A stretch of 64,000 bases of DNA from contig NZ_CP080269.1 of the NCBI RefSeq assembly GCF_019431355.1, positions 1,178,001 to 1,242,000 of the forward strand. Direction: 5' to 3'. A program made the position numbers and the translations under genes. Every line of letters starts with the position of its first letter. Position 1 is the first letter of the stretch. The notes beneath the pieces are model-generated. The model had not been told where the DNA came from. It saw nothing but the letters and a program-made list of their open reading frames with translations, and made no database searches. The DNA comes from Paenibacillus sp. R14(2021) (GTDB lineage Bacteria; Bacillota; Bacilli; Paenibacillales; Paenibacillaceae). Positions 61,619 to 64,000 of the stretch are shown here, piece by piece.

Positions 61619-62013
61619 ACAACAATTACCCCCTGCTCTCTCCTTGAGGGCGGGGGGTAATTATTTGCTGCCGGTCATTGTCACGCTAGCATGCCAATCG
61701 TTCGTACGATTCGCCGGCGAACCGCGGCAGTATAACGAAACGCGGCGCTAGAACGCCAAAAAGCCGCGCTGTGCGCGGCTTCCTTTATTGTCATGCAGTT
61801 TGTTTCGTGGTCAGACTATTGATGGGCTAAGCGAATTTATAAACTCAGCTCGGCTTGTGTTTTCCCTGCGGACACCATACGAATTCGCAGGAACGAATAG
61901 CTGACGGCAGATGCAGTATAAAACGTCGTAGAGTCCACCGAAGCGAGAATTGCAAGGTTACGGTCGTCGACGTCAACGTGTTTATATTCCGCGTGCTATT
62001 GGCTTGCGATTAA
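61619..62013. other. Intergenic region with two terminators
   Basis: AATTACCCCC/GGGGGTAATT hairpin (61623-61661) ends the surface protein gene. A second hairpin GCCGCG/CGCGGC lies around 61770-61785. I see no gene in the rest. Confidence 0.6.
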
Positions 62014-62322
62014 TTACGACTTCAATTTCTCCTCGACCGAGCGCAGCTTCTGCTCCATCGAGCCTCTCACATCCCGGCGGTCATCGATTGTCATCGAAGT
62101 CGACACGCGCATCGCCCCTTGCTGGAACGGCACTTCATGCATCCTCCGGACTACGGCTAGCACATCATCCAGCTCCCCTTCGATTATCGTGCTCATCGAC
62201 GTCAATTCGTAATGGATGGCTTCCTTCGCCTGCTCCAGAACGCCGACTACGGCTGCGACATAGGCGCTCACGCTAGTTGAGCCCGTGCCGAGCGGAACGA
62301 TTGTTACCTGTACGATTGCCAT
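62014..62322 (-). CDS. MTH1187 (YqgV-like) thiamine-binding family protein
   Basis: A 102-residue ferredoxin-like-fold protein of the MTH1187/YkoF-type group, known to bind thiamine or hydroxymethylpyrimidine in characterised members. Conserved motifs: IVQVTIVPLGTGSTSVSAYV at the start, MSTIIEGELDDVL and TSMTIDDRRD. GGAGG precedes the ATG. No thiamine riboswitch is visible. It is probably cytoplasmic. Confidence 0.9.
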   Translation of the reverse strand: MAIVQVTIVPLGTGSTSVSAYVAAVVGVLEQAKEAIHYELTSMSTIIEGELDDVLAVVRRMHEVPFQQGAMRVSTSMTIDDRRDVRGSMEQKLRSVEEKLKS

Positions 62323-62375
62323 TGTGAACCTCCATTAATTAATGTCATTAACTTATTATTTAATACAATTAATTA

Positions 62376-62636
62376 TCACCGTCTTCGCCTTCTGGACAGT
62401 ACCCATCCAACGAGCCACACAATTGTACCGACGACATAGATCGGCACGACAATGACAATGAGCGTAGCGAATGCAGCCAAGTCATCCCAACCGCCATGAT
62501 TTCGTAATTCTTCAAGCAGCAGGACTAAGCAGCCAGTGGCATAAATGGCGAAAGGCGACCATTTTCGCCTCCACCCTGCGGCGAGCAGAATGAGCAAAAG
62601 CACGATCCAAATCATGACATAGCCTAGACCTTCCAT
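62376..62636 (-). CDS. Small membrane protein
   Basis: An 86-residue protein with predicted membrane segments MIWIVLLLILLAAGW, FAIYATGCLVLLLEEL and TLIVIVVPIYVVGTIVWLVG, and a basic C-terminus (LSRRRRR). It lies 53 bp upstream of the thiamine-binding protein gene on the same strand and may be cotranscribed. The family is not recognised. Confidence 0.65.
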   Translation of the reverse strand: MEGLGYVMIWIVLLLILLAAGWRRKWSPFAIYATGCLVLLLEELRNHGGWDDLAAFATLIVIVVPIYVVGTIVWLVGWVLSRRRRR

Positions 62637-62812
62637 ATGTATGTCCCCCCTATGCTTCCATTCATCATGATTAGGTTTATTCTAAGCATACCATATTAGA
62701 CCTGTGTGAATGCCGGCAAGAATGATACCGTTTCATTCAAAACCAGAATAAGCGTCAGAGGCAATGGTTTGCCTCTAACGCCTCTGCAGCCTGAATCGAA
62801 TCGAATTACCCC

Positions 62813-63004
62813 TTAATTCTCTTTGTATTTATATTTGTATTCCATGTAGAATTTCAAGACTTCGTCAGCAGTCAAATTATACTTCTGCCCCAAAGCTTGG
62901 AGCTGTTTTATGAAAGCCGGGAGTACATGGTTCAAATCTTCATTACCGATGCGTTCGATAATCTCCTGGCACTGCTTCACTAATTCCTTCCTATCAAAAT
63001 CCAC
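62813..63004 (-). CDS. Small helical protein (63 aa)
   Basis: A 63-residue hydrophilic protein predicted to be mostly helical (LVKQCQEIIERIGNEDLNHV, KYNLTADEVLKFYMEYKYKY). AGGTGGGAA lies 7 nt before the ATG and a hairpin (GAGGCA/TGCCTC, about 62755-62774) follows. It has no recognised family. It looks like a small cytoplasmic regulatory or adaptor protein. Confidence 0.6.
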   Translation of the reverse strand: MDFDRKELVKQCQEIIERIGNEDLNHVLPAFIKQLQALGQKYNLTADEVLKFYMEYKYKYKEN

Positions 63005-63221
63005 GTTCCCACCTCATCACGGGACTAATTTCCTTCATGTTCGGCGTAACGCCATATGGTCGATTTCCTGCTTATTCAGCATAAGTCAAACATCTGAATA
63101 ATTGGTTAACCATTCCTTAAATTTCTCTTAACTTCGAAAAGGAATGAATAGCATTTCCCAATAGGGAATACTAAGGGAATGGGAATGTTTACTTCATTTC
63201 GTTAACACCTGGAGGATAGCC

Positions 63222-63932
63222 ATGCCGGTTCAATGGATTATTTTTTTTAGAAGCATTGCTGCCTTCATCTTATTGCTAATCATTACGAGAATGATCGGCA
63301 AACAAACGCTATCTAACATGAATACGCATGATTTTGTTACTGCTATCATATTAGGTGCGATCTCGGCGAATTTTGCTTTTAACGATGCTCTTAGTTCCGC
63401 GCATCTGTTAATATCGTTGGGCGTATTTACCAGCATCTCTTGGCTGCTATCCATTATCGCCTTGAAAAGCCGTAAGCTCCGCAAATGGATATCCGGATCG
63501 CCGTCCGTGTTGATCGAAGGCGGCAAGCTGCTCGAAGAAAACATGAAAAAAAATAAATACACCTTGGACTCCTTGAATGAAATGCTTCGAGAGAAAGAGA
63601 TATTCAATATTTCGGAAGTCGAGTATGCACTGCTGGAAAATAGCGGGAAGCTATCCGTGCTTAAGAAAAAACAATACCGAAACCTCACGCTGCATGACCT
63701 TCATTCGCCCGCTTCAAATCCATCCGCTTTTCCAATTGAGCTCATTATGGACGGGATGTTGATCAAAGAGCATCTCCGTGATGCCAATATAACGCTGCAT
63801 GCATTGGAAAAGGCCATTTCGGCTAAAGGACATCATTTAAAGGACGTGTTTTATGCCGTACGCGGGAGTGATAATAAGCTTTATTTTGACTTCTATCAAG
63901 ATAAGTTAGATAAACCGTTGGATAAAGAATAA
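63222..63932 (+). CDS. DUF421 (YetF-like) membrane protein
   Basis: A 236-residue protein with three N-terminal membrane helices (IIFFRSIAAFILLLIITRMI, the helix around residues 35-50, and LISLGVFTSISWLLSIIAL) and a cytoplasmic domain typical of DUF421: GSPSVLIEGGKLLEENMKKN, EVEYALLENSGKLSVLKK and HHLKDVFYAVRGSDNKLYFD. It is the second DUF421 protein in this window but is clearly different in sequence. A hairpin terminator follows. Confidence 0.9.
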   Translation: MPVQWIIFFRSIAAFILLLIITRMIGKQTLSNMNTHDFVTAIILGAISANFAFNDALSSAHLLISLGVFTSISWLLSIIALKSRKLRKWISGSPSVLIEGGKLLEENMKKNKYTLDSLNEMLREKEIFNISEVEYALLENSGKLSVLKKKQYRNLTLHDLHSPASNPSAFPIELIMDGMLIKEHLRDANITLHALEKAISAKGHHLKDVFYAVRGSDNKLYFDFYQDKLDKPLDKE

Positions 63933-63938
63933 CCATAC

Positions 63939-63977
63939 AAAAAAATGCCAACCAGCTGCGCGGATTGGCGTTTTTTT
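63939..63977 (+). terminator. Terminator of the DUF421 gene
   Basis: AATGCCAACC and GGATTGGCGTT arms followed by a run of seven T. Confidence 0.75.
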
Positions 63978-64000
63978 AACGAATGCTGGATAACTCCTGC

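Noticed and set aside
1..64000. CRISPR arrays, tRNA or rRNA genes, intact insertion sequences
   Set aside because: No direct-repeat arrays, tRNA cloverleaf sequences or transposase-like proteins were recognised in the window.

Overview
The window looks like a chromosomal segment of an endospore-forming Paenibacillaceae-type Firmicute. Supporting signs are a moderate GC content, strong GGAGG-type ribosome binding sites with some GTG and TTG starts, a LysM/GH18 germination-type hydrolase, a KinA-like PAS histidine kinase, a GerAB-like remnant, a T-box leader, a purine riboswitch, MocR, FadR, ArsR and MerR regulators, and many small sugar and secondary-metabolism operons. No rRNA, tRNA, CRISPR array or intact insertion sequence was seen. 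The assignment rests on gene content only.

Layout. 0-7.5 kb: secreted alpha/beta hydrolase, GH172 (DUF2961) enzyme divergent from an AraC regulator and SDR, PAS histidine kinase with TetR, and a CGNR/ABATE regulator beside two gene remnants. 7.6-11.2 kb: three-gene minus-strand operon of a membrane coiled-coil protein, a VWA lipoprotein-like protein and a TelA protein. 11.5-13.5 kb: glnS behind a T-box leader whose specifier reads the Gln codon CAA. 13.5-16.8 kb: histidine phosphatase remnant, then an operon of PhyH dioxygenase and two Gfo/Idh/MocA oxidoreductases. 17.1-18.6 kb: decayed genes (MBL fold, VOC, GH25 lysozyme), a very small kinase-like protein and a tiny hydrophobic peptide. 18.8-21.4 kb: Tat-exported multicopper oxidase, ZIP transporter and TatA in one operon. 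21.5-30.2 kb: GNAT, free methionine-sulfoxide reductase, frameshifted LysM-GH18, nucleoside hydrolase under an adenine-type purine riboswitch, a second PhyH with AraC, frameshifted FadR, APH kinase and Stf0 sulfotransferase. 30.7-34.1 kb: epimerase, thioredoxin reductase, a thioredoxin without its active-site cysteines, and a frameshifted DsrE protein.

34.2-45.3 kb is the most notable part. Ten tightly packed, often overlapping minus-strand genes form what I read as a rearranged Nit1C-type (nitrilase gene cluster) operon: radical SAM (MSMEG_0568/Sll0785 type), GNAT (MSMEG_0567/Sll0786 type), TIM-barrel amidohydrolase, Sll0783/MSMEG_0572 protein, MTHFR-like protein, glycosyltransferase, AIR-synthase-like protein (Sll0787 type), a tandem-domain carbon-nitrogen hydrolase with a degenerate second half, FMN reductase and a mannose-1-phosphate guanylyltransferase-like protein. 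A divergent MocR (GntR-aminotransferase) regulator sits upstream. Compared with the classical cluster, the usual single-domain nitrilase and flavoprotein partner are not apparent, while the tandem hydrolase, amidohydrolase, MTHFR and FMN reductase are additions.

45.4-64 kb: HAD and histidine phosphatases, two very small membrane proteins, two DUF421 proteins, a second alpha/beta hydrolase closely related to the first gene, a WG-repeat/DUF3298 protein, EamA and MFS exporters with MerR, ArsR-CDF metal efflux, a 1,314-residue secreted beta-helix/PKD/FnIII/PA14 protein, a surface protein behind a near-perfect Fur box, and a thiamine-binding MTH1187 protein.

At least three otherwise intact genes (LysM-GH18, FadR, DsrE) are broken by apparent single-frame shifts, and several intergenic stretches hold recognisable fragments of lost genes. 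Either this genome is shedding accessory genes or the assembly keeps a few indel errors.
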